Source: Bryopsis sp. KO-2023
Taxonomy: Eukaryota; Chlorophyta; Ulvophyceae; Bryopsidales; Bryopsidaceae
Direction of reading: 5' to 3'
DNA length: 64,000 nt
Assembly: GCA_030272585.1 (NCBI GenBank)
Contig: BSYQ01000014.1
Location: forward strand, 124,001-188,000
Position 1 is the first letter of the stretch. The number at the start of each line of letters is the position of its first letter. A program made the position numbers and the translations under genes. Positions 54,795-64,000 of this stretch are shown in pieces. Under the pieces are notes generated by a model. That model searched no databases. It was given only the letters and a program-made list of their open reading frames with translations, and was not told the origin of the DNA.

Positions 54795-56729
54795 ATGGCG
54801 ACGTTGGCATTCCTCCTGTTCGTTGTCGGGAATTTCGCGCTGGGTTCGGGTGCTATAGATGACAAATGCGGGGCTTGCCGCATCGTCAGCGTAAGTATTG
54901 AGCCCTTTTTTAGCGAGCCAGTTTTTTTTGGTGGATGATTTTTCTTTCTTTTTCTTTGTTGCTCCTCGAAAGGGCCCATACGAACGACAAGCCGTGTCCT
55001 TTTTGTAACTGCCATTTCTTTTGAGGGGAAAATTGAAAAGCACTTTGGTAGGTGTTGTTTTTGCAAGGGTGTTGCTGTTCCTATTGATTTCCAATAATAT
55101 TACTAATCCTTTTGGGAAAAAGGGTCATTGTCTTTCCTAAAAAAAAAATCAACTCGCAGTCCCTTGCCGTTTTTATGCTGTGTGGGGTAGTGGTCTGATC
55201 TGGTCAAAAGATCAGAGGGGAGGATATTTCGAACTTTTTTTCTTTTTTATGTCGAGATATGGTGACCCCGCTGGTTTTTGCAATTTTTTTTTTAATTTTA
55301 ACTGTGTGCATCAACAGGAGGAGCTTCAAAAAAAATTGGACAAGGAATTGCCTCGAAATCATCTGGATATGAGGCACCGGCTGGATGCAACTGGAAAACG
55401 CTACGGAAAGGTGATTGAGTACAGGTCAGACTCCACGAAGGAAAACTATAAAAGGAAGGTCCCCCCCAAAAAAAACAAATTTGAAGAAAAAAACAAAAGG
55501 GAAAAGATAATGCCAAGAAATCGTAGGACTGTTCAGCATGTGTGGGAAAAAAAATTCTGATTAGCTGCCTGACACCTGGTTGAAAGGTTGGATGCCTTGG
55601 AAAAAAGAAAAGAAAAAGCTCTTCATTTAATGCAGCAGTTCAGCACACAGGAAAAGGAAAAGAAAAAAAAAGTGTGGTTAGGCTGTGGGATCTTGTTGCG
55701 TTTTGTTCTTTTCTGTTGTTTGAATCGGGGGACGGGGAGTGGGGGGGGCGAATTTCAACAAGATATCCAAAATACAAAAACGTACCGATTAATTTGGTTC
55801 AAATGAGGAAGATAGTGATGTTGTTTTTGGCGAATGGTGGGCCCTCTTTTTTCATCTGGGGGAAAAAATAGTCCCTTTTTTTTCTGTTCGGAGGGCTGAC
55901 TCGCATTCAAAGCCGACGCATTCCAACTTCAATGAACAAAAGAATCATGTGGCAAAAGAAGAAGAATGCTTTTTTTCCCCTTTTTTTTTTCAAAAAACAC
56001 CTGGCCACTGACTGCCAATAATAATCCTGGTTCCCTCCACAGTGCAAGCGAACTTCGAATGACGGAGCTGCTGGACAATCTGTGTGAAAAAATGAGCCGC
56101 TATACGTGGGGCTACGTGATGCCTCCGGCAGGAGGTGAAATGAAACTGGGGTGGCTGTCGAAAAGCAAGTCCAAAGATATTGCTTACCAAATGGACGAAG
56201 GGGAGGAATCCCTGAGAAGAAAGCACTTGAAAGCTTTTTGCGGACGGCTGATCGAGGAGCATGAAGAAGAATTGGTCGAAGCTTTGCGTTCAGGAATTGA
56301 GGAAGAGAAAGGTGGATTTTTTTTACTTTTTTTTGTAAAGACGGATTTTTTTTTATTATTTTTTTTGGTGGGGGGAGAGGGGAAAACCTTTTTTTTAATT
56401 GTTGTCTGATGTTTTGAGAATTTTGGTTGGGTCTGAAGGAGAGGGTTTTTTTTCCCCTTTCCTGAATTGCATTCATATGGTTTTCTGCTTGTATTTTTTT
56501 TTTTATTTCTTATTCGAATTTGATTTTTTTTTGGGGAACCTAGTCGGAGTTTACCATGGAATTCGCGAATTTGTTTCGACATTTGTCTATATTTGTTTCA
56601 TACTTATTTGTGTTTTGTTGGGCGGGGTTCATAGGGTTATCCCACTTGCTTTGCACAGCTTTATCAAAGACATGCCCCCAGGAGAAGGAAAACACGGTCG
56701 ACAAAGCAAATCAAAAAGCGGAGCTTTAA
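54795..56729 (+). CDS. Canopy-family saposin-like ER protein (four exons)
   Basis: Exons 54795-54890, 55318-55424, 56043-56311 and 56659-56729 give 180 residues with matching phases (0, 2, 1). A signal peptide (MATLAFLLFVVGNFALGSGA) precedes CGACRIV with the CxxC pair at 25 and 28, then HRLDATGKRYGKVIEY, SELRMTELLDNLCEKM (Cys82), KAFCGRLIEEHEEELV (Cys134) and KTCPQ (Cys163). That pattern is the canopy/MIR-interacting saposin-like family, ER proteins that help fold and traffic client receptors. The protein ends KAEL, a credible K/HDEL-type ER-retention signal. Length matches small canopy proteins. Cysteines sit in order in every exon, which supports the model strongly. Confidence 0.9.
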
Positions 56730-57411
56730 CGGAAAAAAAGACAGGGGATGAGAAGGAAAAAAACAGCCTAAACTGTGAACAATTGCCTTGCATGTTCTTT
56801 TTTTTTGGTTTTTCCTCAAAAAAATTATACACCAGAAAGACATGTCTGTTTCATTTCTGCACCGATGATGGTGTGAAAGGAAAACAAAAAAAAGATGTAA
56901 AAGATGTGTTTTGTTCTGGCTTGCTTGATATGGGTTGTCGATGGTCCAAGCGGGTGTTGGCTACCTGGATAAGTTTTGGTTTTCTTTTTTTTTTTTTATT
57001 GTTGCACAGAGGGATATAAGTTTCTAGAGGGATATAAGTTTCTGGGTGGATCTTGTTTTGTATGCCTGACACTACGAACAATCATTACGAAAGCTGCAAC
57101 CCCTGCCAACCAACCAACCAACACACACACACAAATTGATTCTTGGACTCCAGCCATCGACCCTGCTTCCCCGTTTTCCCCAGAGATGTCAATCAATCAA
57201 TCAATCAATCAACATTGACACAACAATAAATGGAGGCCGAGATTGCAACCCCTGCCAACCCTGGCACCAAAATTACGTGATGGCAGGTCTGGTCCTTTGT
57301 AGCGACTCGTCAGTCTGAGACAAAAACAGATGTCTCTGTGGTTCCATCGTCGATGTGGATGTTGCACGGTTTAGAGGGGAAAGACCCAACCCCCAGCCGA
57401 TCGAGAAAACA
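56730..57411. other. Spacer downstream of the canopy gene
   Basis: T-rich 3' UTR, then a duplicated GAGGGATATAAGTTTCT (57010-57042), CCAACCAACCAA and CAATCAATCAAT runs, and two copies of GCAACCCCTGCCAACC. No gene seen. Confidence 0.5.
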
Positions 57412-58237
57412 ATGCCCAGCCCAGCAGCGGTATTCGTTTTCGCTCTGATTGTGGCGCTGGTTTCCTGCGACTCCAAGCACGATGGTTGGACAACCAAAGG
57501 TGCGGTCATAACCACATAGAAAAACCCATCCGAAGAAAAGAGGGTGCAACCTACCGTGTTTTTTTTGAATCATTTCGGGCTTTTGTTGTGTTTCTTGGGG
57601 TTCGCGTAACGCTGAAACACCCCACGCATGTTTAGGTTTGCTGCTGGAGGGGCGGCGGCTGCAACAACTGGTGTGCGAACAACACGTCGGAGACTGTAAG
57701 TTATCAAGAATATGATCGACCGCCAGGCTATGTCGAAATTTTACGTCAAGGATTTCGACGAAATCGGGTTCGCCGCTGATGGGTTTTGATGGACCCAGCT
57801 CTTCAGCTTTTGACCTTTTTCCTGATGCAGTGTGCATTGTCTCCAGCAGCGCGACCACCCCAGCCACGACTGGCGCCGATATCACGACAGCAGCGGGTGA
57901 GGGTAGCAGCACGTTCTTCCGCGTGGGGTTGACCGGCGACGGCAGCCAAGGATTCATTTTCCTCGACTCCACTGGGGATCCCGTCGATCCCGCGGCGGCC
58001 CCAGTGCCTGGAGCGCCGCCGCCGCCGCGAATGCCTGGTGGGGAGGGGGAGGAAGAACCCAGCGGACCTCGCCGCGTGGATATCGCTGGGGACGTGAGCG
58101 AATTGCCGTTCACTCCTCCATGGGGAGGAATCGGTCCCTTTGCGAATGCTTTTGGGTCGGGGCGTGTCGGGCTGAGCAACGCGGAGGCGGTCGAGCTGTT
58201 CACTGGAGAATCGCTGGCTTCGATGGTGTCTGGATGA
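57412..58237 (+). CDS. Secreted protein A of a tandem paralogue pair (three exons), unknown family
   Basis: Exons 57412-57499, 57636-57695 and 57831-58237, both introns in phase 1, give 184 residues. A hydrophobic leader (MPSPAAVFVFALIVALVSC) is followed by a short helical exon (LLLEGRRLQQLVCEQHVG) and a long third exon. The third exon carries the block shared with the gene at 59436-60217: FRVGLTGDGSQGFIFLDSTGDP, a Pro/Gly/Glu-rich variable linker, then GPRRVDIAGDVSELPF, PPWGGIGPFAN and GLSNAEAVELFTGE. The two conserved ends suggest a small beta-rich domain with a disordered insert. I recognise no family or catalytic motif. Gene order, exon sizes (exon 2 is 60 bases in both) and phases show a local duplication. 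Confidence 0.75.
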
Positions 58238-59435
58238 AGTTAGGGCGACATCCCCAACCACAAGGGTTTCTTTTGACCTTTTAGGACCAAGAATCCAATG
58301 TTTCCTTTCAGAACCATCCAATGAACAAACCAAGGGCATTGATAAAATGTGCAATACTTAGGGTTTTTTTCAATAATGCTCCTCGTGGGGGCTTCGTGAG
58401 AATGTCTTCTATGTTTTTGATCCAAATTGCCAATGTGTGATTGCTGCTTGATATTATATGTATACTTTTGCTGAAAAAAAACAAAACGACCTTTCCTTCT
58501 CAGGATCAAGGGCTTTCTTCATTTGTTGGTGCTGAATGCTGACATCAGTTTGTAATGCTGACTAAGAGAATTTTTCCACATGCCAGCAGATCAAACATCA
58601 CCAACTGCAAAAAAATAAATAAAATTGAACGCTTTTTGTTCACCCGAAGCAGAAAAACCAAGTGTTAGAATTTTTTTTCACTGAATGTGGAAGTCGAGTA
58701 AATTTGTGTTTCACATCTGTGCATATTTTCTTTAGAATCCTAAGAAAAAAATAAAACAATAATTACAAAGAAAATGGGGCCATGTAACAGATATAATTTC
58801 ACTGTTTCTTATATTTTGGCGTGGTCAGCAATTATGAAGCAGGATGAAAGGGTATGTCACAAAGGGAATATGGTTTCGATGGATGGATTAGTACAAAGAA
58901 ACAAACAAACATCCTCACATCCTCAAATGCGAAGATGGGGCGCCCATCTTGTTTTTCTCATAAAAGTGTCAAAAGCATCTATTGCACAAGGTACAACAAA
59001 TGTAGTTTGCAAGAAAAAAACTACTCTTGTAGTCCAAACAAATCTTCTCCAAAACCAAACACTTTCACATCAAACAATTTTCCACTGGTTGCTGAGGCAA
59101 ACGATCAACCCACCCCGCGAAATATTTCGACTTCCGTTTTCGTTCCAAAAAAATGTGCACACAAAATTCTCCACTCAGAAGCATTCCATCAGCCCCTACA
59201 AATCGAAAACCAACAATTGCAAAACGACCCTTTGGGGAACTCACACACGTGTAGTTCTTTTTCGTTGGTGTTTTGCGGCTTGTGGTGCCATCACCCGTTT
59301 GATTACGTCCATTCAAATAACCTCAAGTCTTTTCATTGGAGATCGCATCGTTTCCAAATTCGTTCTTGAAGCGAATGCCTGACCGCAAAACTCCTCCACC
59401 GCAAAACTCCTCCTTCCCCTCTTTGGACTGCTCTG
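58238..59435. other. Spacer between the paralogues
   Basis: AT-rich 3' UTR of gene A and upstream region of gene B. Several open frames (for example 58774-59382) are not supported by splice signals or composition. Confidence 0.5.
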
Positions 59436-60217
59436 ATGAGGATACCTCGTCTCGTTTTCATCGCAACGCTCCTGATGTCGGCCTTGTTGACCTGCGAATC
59501 TCACGGCGACACAGGTGCGCGACGTTTTGCAATGTAAGTCCGCCTTGATCAAGGCAGTTGCACAAGTTTTTATACAAAGATGGAACGGTTTCGTCTCCCT
59601 TAGCCCGAGGTTCAGCGTGGGTTCATTGGAACAGGGGTGCTTCGGGCAGCCCGCAGACTCCAGCAGCAATTGTGCGAGGAGCAAATCGGAGCTTGTGAGT
59701 TTCTGTTCTCCATTCAAAAAGCTCGCTTTTTCAGAACACCAATCACGAGGGGTGGCACCACCGGTGTATCAAAAGATCCTGTTCTTCGTTAGCGAACGCC
59801 TGTGTTGGTTATTTTCCCTCAGATTGCGTCGTATCCGGTGGGACGACTGTGGCGGGCTCCAGCGCAGGCGCTTCGGGGGTGCGCTCGAGCACTCTTCGAG
59901 TGGGCGAGACTGGCGACGGGCAAGGTTACCTCTTTTACGAAACCAGCGGTGACCCTGGCGCCTCCAGCGCAGCTCCTAGGCGGCGGAGGGGGGACTACGA
60001 TGATGGCGTGGACTACGATGATCGCACAGATGCAGATGGAGGGAGTGATGGGGATTCACGCCCTGGACCTCGACGAGTTTTCATTTCGAGTGATGTGAGC
60101 CAGCTGCCTTTCGCTCCTCCCTGGGGCGGCGTTGCCCCCTTCGCGAACGTTCGAAGAGGCGGCTTTCCGGGGCTCACGAATGAGGAGGTGTTTGATCTGT
60201 ACACGGGGCGGCGCTAG
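59436..60217 (+). CDS. Secreted protein B of the tandem paralogue pair (three exons)
   Basis: Exons 59436-59514, 59635-59694 and 59823-60217, again with phase 1 introns, give 177 residues. Leader MRIPRLVFIATLLMSALLTC; exon 2 VLRAARRLQQQLCEEQIG matches the paralogue's LLLEGRRLQQLVCEQHVG; exon 3 starts YCVVSGGTT and has LRVGETGDGQGYLFYETSGDP, an Asp/Arg-rich linker (RRRRGDYDDGVDYDDR) where protein A has Pro/Gly/Glu, then GPRRVFISSDVSQLPF, PPWGGVAPFAN and GLTNEEVFDLYTG. Identity in the conserved blocks is high while the linker has diverged completely, as in fast-evolving secreted proteins. Function unknown. Confidence 0.77.
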
Positions 60218-60473
60218 CGCCAGCGCCGATTTCTCTGACCAGTTTTTCAAGTGTCCGTTAAAGTGGGTTATTTTTTCTTTGCTCCTCTGTTCATTTTCGC
60301 GCTCCGTCGAGGGTCCAGGATGTGGAACGCGCAGAAAGGTTTTTCGGTGCGAAATAATTTTATACCAAAGCTTCGCGCTTTAAAGCGGGAAGCCTCACTC
60401 GTGGGGATTTTTTTAGGCGGAGCTGTTTTTCGTTTGGCTGGTTTCTACCTCCCCCATGGGAGGTGAAACTTGC

Positions 60474-60737
60474 TTAAGAAGTCATGTTTTGAAACATACG
60501 ATCCTGCAGCCTGGGGAGTTGGGTGTGAATGTAAAGCGTGATTCCATTGAAGAACTCTGCACTGGTGTTTTGCACCCATCGGAAACAGCGAGAGTGGGTT
60601 TTGTATGAGCTCCCAAAAAAATGCGCCATGTCGCTCACGATCTGTCGAGAATCCCCCCTGACGCTTTCGACCGAATCACTCCGTCGTCCCATACCCATCC
60701 CCGAGTGGTCGTCATCGTTTGTTTCTTTTGCCCGCAT
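60474..60737 (-). CDS. Hypothetical 87-residue protein
   Basis: ATG to stop on the minus strand, acidic start (MRAKETNDDDHSG), then ordinary mixed composition (DSRQIVSDMAHFFGSSYK, FFNGITLYIHTQLP). No domain or splice evidence. Could be an exon of a larger gene or chance. Confidence 0.3.
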   Translation of the reverse strand: MRAKETNDDDHSGMGMGRRSDSVESVRGDSRQIVSDMAHFFGSSYKTHSRCFRWVQNTSAEFFNGITLYIHTQLPRLQDRMFQNMTS

Positions 60738-61063
60738 TTTTCACTCGAGAAGCTTGGAAGTGTTGAGTAACAGACCAAACAAACAAACACCGAAACATCG
60801 AGTTTGTACTAACTGCATCAACTGCACAGCAACCAACCAACTGGATTAGCCCCTTCCACAGGTTCAGATTAGTCGAATTTATGCGGCCTTTCACATCCTT
60901 GACAAAAACATCAACTGGGGGAAGCATACAACGGAAGTTTATGATGTGTTGGACAACTTTTTGTGTAAAACCGATTAGTTTGCAACAAGAAGTGTGTGCA
61001 CGACATGTGGATCGGAGGGGGGGGGAGGCGCCCTCGTCTTGTGGAGAATTCTAATGCATAACC

Positions 61064-61312
61064 GCTGACTTACTCGCACAGCTGCACGAAAATGCTGCAA
61101 GGAGATATTCTGACGACACACGGAGATTCGAGGGGGAAACCGAGCTCGAGACTCGGATGCCGCCGTTGGAGGGACCTGGGGCCCTCGCCGCTGATTTGTT
61201 CGCACTGCCGCATGAAAATGCGGCAAGGAGATATTTTCACGGAAAAAGGAAGATTCGAGAGAGAAACGAGTTCGAGACTCGCTTGTCGTTGGAGGGACCA
61301 TGGGCCCCGCGG
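61064..61312 (+). repeat. Tandem duplication of about 125 bases
   Basis: Unit 1 (61064-61189) and unit 2 (61190-about 61312) share CAAGGAGATATT, GGAGATTCGAG-like, CGAGACTCG and GTTGGAGGGACC in order with scattered differences. After a CTCGCACAG acceptor-like site both units stay open (LHENAARRYSDDTRRF / PHENAARRYFHGKRK), so the duplicated unit may be coding. Confidence 0.7.
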
Positions 61313-61605
61313 GTGATCAGTGGGGGCTGATGGGGTCCCTCATGAGGCGAGTTCCTCACGCTTCTCGGCGAAATATCTGTTCGTGTGTCCGTCTTCCCGA
61401 CTCGAGCACGCGCGTCCAAAAAATATACGAATCGCGGAAACCACATAAGACCGCATGCCGATAGATTCCAATCGTGTCCAGCCGACTGCTCGTTCGCACT
61501 GATTCATTTTTTATTCCCCCTTCGTTGTGTGAAAAAAAAAAACCAACCCCTCGCTCCTCAAGCCAGACAAACGCTTCGTAGACTTTTCGACAGCAGCGAA
61601 ACAAT

Positions 61606-63105
61606 ATGCAGGCAGGAAACAGCAGTCGACAGGATCGGGTGTCCCTGGACGAGTACGAACTCTATCTGACAAGAATCGGCTCTTGGCTCCAAGATCTGGA
61701 GGTCGGAGTCCACGGAAGCAGGTTCCACCTGGAGCGGGTGCAGCTTCAGGTCATCGAGGAGGCGGAATTCGAGGACGACGAGTTTTTTGCGATGGCGGAA
61801 GACCGCTCTGACGCGTCGCTGTCCTTTGACTTGGACGATCTCGTCTGCGAGAACGTTCCCACCCCCGTGGTAAAGTCGACATCGTGTTTTTTTTTGTTTT
61901 TTGTTTTTTTCTCAGCGAGTCACTGCGTTGTTGCTGCGTTCCGAGTGGAACGGAAGTGAGAGGGGGTGAAGTCTGAGAGGCGTTCCGGAATTAGGATATA
62001 TATTTCTACTCCACGGGGTTTCATTCCCGTGCATGCGCGCGAGTAGAAAATATCACCGAGAAAATCGTCATACGACAGCACCTCCGATATCAACGCCGGG
62101 TCAAAACCTTCCCGAATTTCCATGTTTGTTTCTTTTTTGGTTAATTCGGCGCCAAGGGCAAGTCAGAAATGTCTGACTCGTCAACCTTGCGGAAGTTTTT
62201 TTAACACGTCATCCTGTTTTTTTGTTTTTCCGTTGAAAAAAAAATGTAAAAATGAGAAGAAACCATATGGATGGGTTCGATCTCCTCTCCACAGGGGGGC
62301 TGTCAACGAAATTCAGCCCCTTCAGAAAAAAAAATCTGTCTGTTTCAGTCAGACCTGTTAGTAGGCATGCCAACCTCGGACATTTTTTTTCCCAAATGTA
62401 TTATAGGAAAACATATATATATTTTGTTTTCATGACTGACATGCCGTGTTCTGCAACAGAGAGGCAGGAAGGCTTTGGATTTAGGATCTCGTGGATCCCT
62501 GGAGCTGCCATCCCTGAAAGAACTATCAAATGCTATTATCTTGCAGGTGTTTTTTTTTTCTTCTTTCTTTTGCGTTTCAAGAAGTCTTTTTCTATTTTGT
62601 TGTTCATTTTTTTTCCCCCGAGGAATATGGCCATTCAAGCGCCACAGGTTTTTTTTTAGGACGATGCTTGCCATCCTTTCGTCTGTTTTCTTGGGTGTCT
62701 TTCCATTGATTTGATCTGATCTGATTTTATTTATTTACTTTTTATTTATTTTCTGAGAGTTGAACATCGCATAAAAAAGAAAAGAAAAAATAGCTGCCTT
62801 TTCATCTTGTTCTTCCAAGAATTTAAATTCGGTACAGGATGGCAGCATTTTATCATTCTGCCCATACACACAGAAAAACCCATGCAAATTCTTTTTTTTT
62901 TAACTCATTTCTCTCAAATCATTCATTCATGTTTTCACATTGGCAGGTCTGTGAATTGATCTGGTTTCAATTTATTTGTTTGTTTTTTTTTCTCCAGGAA
63001 GGAGAAAGGAGTTGTGGCAAAAAGCGTGTCATCGAAAAGATCAAGCAGATGGGGTTGGTCGGCGCCGCCGCAGCCGGTGTTATAGCATTGGTTTTCAGAC
63101 ATTGA
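61606..63105 (+). CDS. Tail-anchored membrane protein (three exons), unknown family
   Basis: Exons 61606-61869, 62460-62546 and 62998-63105, all joined in phase 0, give 152 residues. There is no signal peptide. The N-terminal part is helical and acidic (SLDEYELYLTRIGSWLQDLE, VQLQVIEEAEFEDDEFF), the middle exon is RGRKALDLGSRGSLELP, and the last exon has a basic run (GKKRVIEKIKQ) leading to a single C-terminal hydrophobic helix (GLVGAAAAGVIALVF) followed by RH and the stop. A single extreme C-terminal helix with few flanking charges is the mark of tail-anchored proteins of ER, mitochondrial outer membrane or peroxisome. A possible extra micro-exon after the acceptor at 62946 was not used. Confidence 0.65.
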
Positions 63106-64000
63106 TTTTCCTTCTTTATTATACTCCTGCTTTTTTTTTTTGCTTTTTCTTGTGGCGGCGGTAGCGGGGGACTCGATTGTGGATCAGGGGTGAAAAAAAA
63201 AAAAGCAGCAAAAAAATTATCAGAAGAATATGTGTTTGTCGTAGCAAAAGGGAAAGGGAGGGGTGGGGAATCCGTAAAAAAAAAAAAAGTATCGGCTGAA
63301 GGAAAAAAAAAGAAAAAAAAACAGCCAGCAACTTGAGTTTACAATTTACTTTATCGATTGGGAGCATTTCTTTTTCCCCACCCCCTTTTTTTTTATAGGT
63401 GAAAAAAAAAGAAGCAAAAAAACGTGATGAGGTGAAAGAAAATGAATAACATGAATATGTCGGAAGGTCCTTTTTTTTATTGTATCGGGAAAACCCCTCA
63501 AAAAAAGTTAAAAAATTAAAAAAAAGTTAGGAAAAAAAAGGGAGAGGGGTTTGGGGTGTGTGTGTGCGTGTGGCACACTTTGTACAAATGTTGGAAATCA
63601 GAAAACGTTGAAAATCAGAAAATCAGCAAGTCCAAGAATAGTAGGGGCAGTTTTCAGGTTGGAATGTCTCCGCGTGTTTACTATTCAGAAAAAGCAGTAA
63701 TGGGGATTGAAGGGTGTGTGTTGGAAAAAAGTAAGGAAAAACAAAAACAAGGTAAAAAAAAAAAAAACTAGGCGTTTATGAATGATTGATGTTGTAAGCA
63801 TTCATCTGGAAAAAAAAGAGAAAAAAAAAGAAAAGAAAAAAAGGCGTTTATGAATGTTTGATGTTGTGAGCATTCATCTGGAAAAGGAAAACTAAAAAAA
63901 CTGCCCCACAGAAGATTTGAATGGATATTATTTTTCGGCAAGGAGACGAGCAAAAAAAAAAAAAGAAAAAGAAGAATGCTTGATTGCTCTTTCTACCCTT
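63106..64000. other. Gene-free right end of the window
   Basis: Homopolymer-rich 3' flank. No gene supported. Confidence 0.5.
63772..63890 (+). repeat. Direct repeat of about 70 bases
   Basis: GGCGTTTATGAATG.TTGATGTTGT.AGCATTCATCTGGAAAA occurs at about 63772 and 63843, separated by an A-rich spacer. Confidence 0.75.

Larger units (their letters stand above)
60218..61605. other. Spacer with weak gene candidates
   Basis: On the plus strand, 60862-60978 follows a CTTCCACAG acceptor and reads VQISRIYAAFHILDKN... to LCKTD and a stop, looking like a last exon without an identified gene. A tandem duplication lies at 61064-61312, and a minus-strand frame at 60474-60737 is listed separately. No complete gene model was found. 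Confidence 0.35.

Noticed and set aside
1-64000. Bacterial-style features (operons, ribosome binding sites, CRISPR, IS elements) and intact tRNA or rRNA genes
   Set aside because: The window is clearly intron-bearing eukaryotic DNA; none of these was seen. The only tRNA-like stretch does not fold properly.

Overview
The window comes from a nuclear genome of a eukaryote, most likely a free-living flagellated protist or alga; I cannot name the species. Genes are rich in GT-AG introns with T-rich 3' ends, and two introns look GC-AG. Coding DNA is moderately GC-rich. Non-coding DNA is full of A, T, G and C homopolymer runs. The gene set fits a unicellular eukaryote with an ER secretory system, long-chain fatty-acid desaturation and probably a flagellum: a front-end desaturase, a coiled-coil protein with an axonemal dynein light-chain-like segment, a canopy protein ending in KAEL, and a xi-class glutathione transferase. 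Nearly all genes were rebuilt here by hand from splice-site phase, so exon edges are models.

Layout. 1-6 kb: a dispersed repeat, then an intronless secreted Kazal/trypsin-like protease. 6-9.6 kb: small repeats and a five-exon gene (minus strand) for a tiny cationic Cys-rich secreted peptide. 9.6-17.7 kb is a mobile-element zone: a young Ngaro-like tyrosine-recombinase retroelement with split direct repeats and a nested 463-bp MITE, a Ty3-like integrase fossil split by a 616-bp hAT-type MITE, and a pogo/Tigger-like MITE. 17.8-30.3 kb (plus strand): an eight-exon basic, probably nuclear protein, an intronless F-box protein, and an eleven-exon coiled-coil dynein-light-chain-like gene. 30.8-31.4 kb: an inverted second copy of the first repeat. 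32.5-42 kb (minus strand): a short coiled-coil protein, a CxxC-rich secreted protein with a decayed hAT transposon just upstream of its start, and the five-exon desaturase. 45.4-49.2 kb (plus): the seven-exon glutathione transferase. 50.3-53.9 kb (minus): a secreted glycerophosphodiester phosphodiesterase and a small Cys-containing secreted protein. 54.8-63.1 kb (plus): the canopy protein, a tandem pair of paralogous secreted proteins of a family I do not recognise, and a tail-anchored membrane protein.

Theme. At least seven of the genes encode proteins with N-terminal signal peptides, and several are small, Cys-rich or family-less (8.3-9.1, 34.3-35.1, 53.4-53.9, 57.4-58.2, 59.4-60.2 kb). That secreted repertoire, much of it in short exons that a simple ORF search misses, is the most novel content. 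The desaturase and phosphodiesterase point to membrane-lipid metabolism; canopy and its retention signal point to ER protein folding; no operon-like logic links neighbours.
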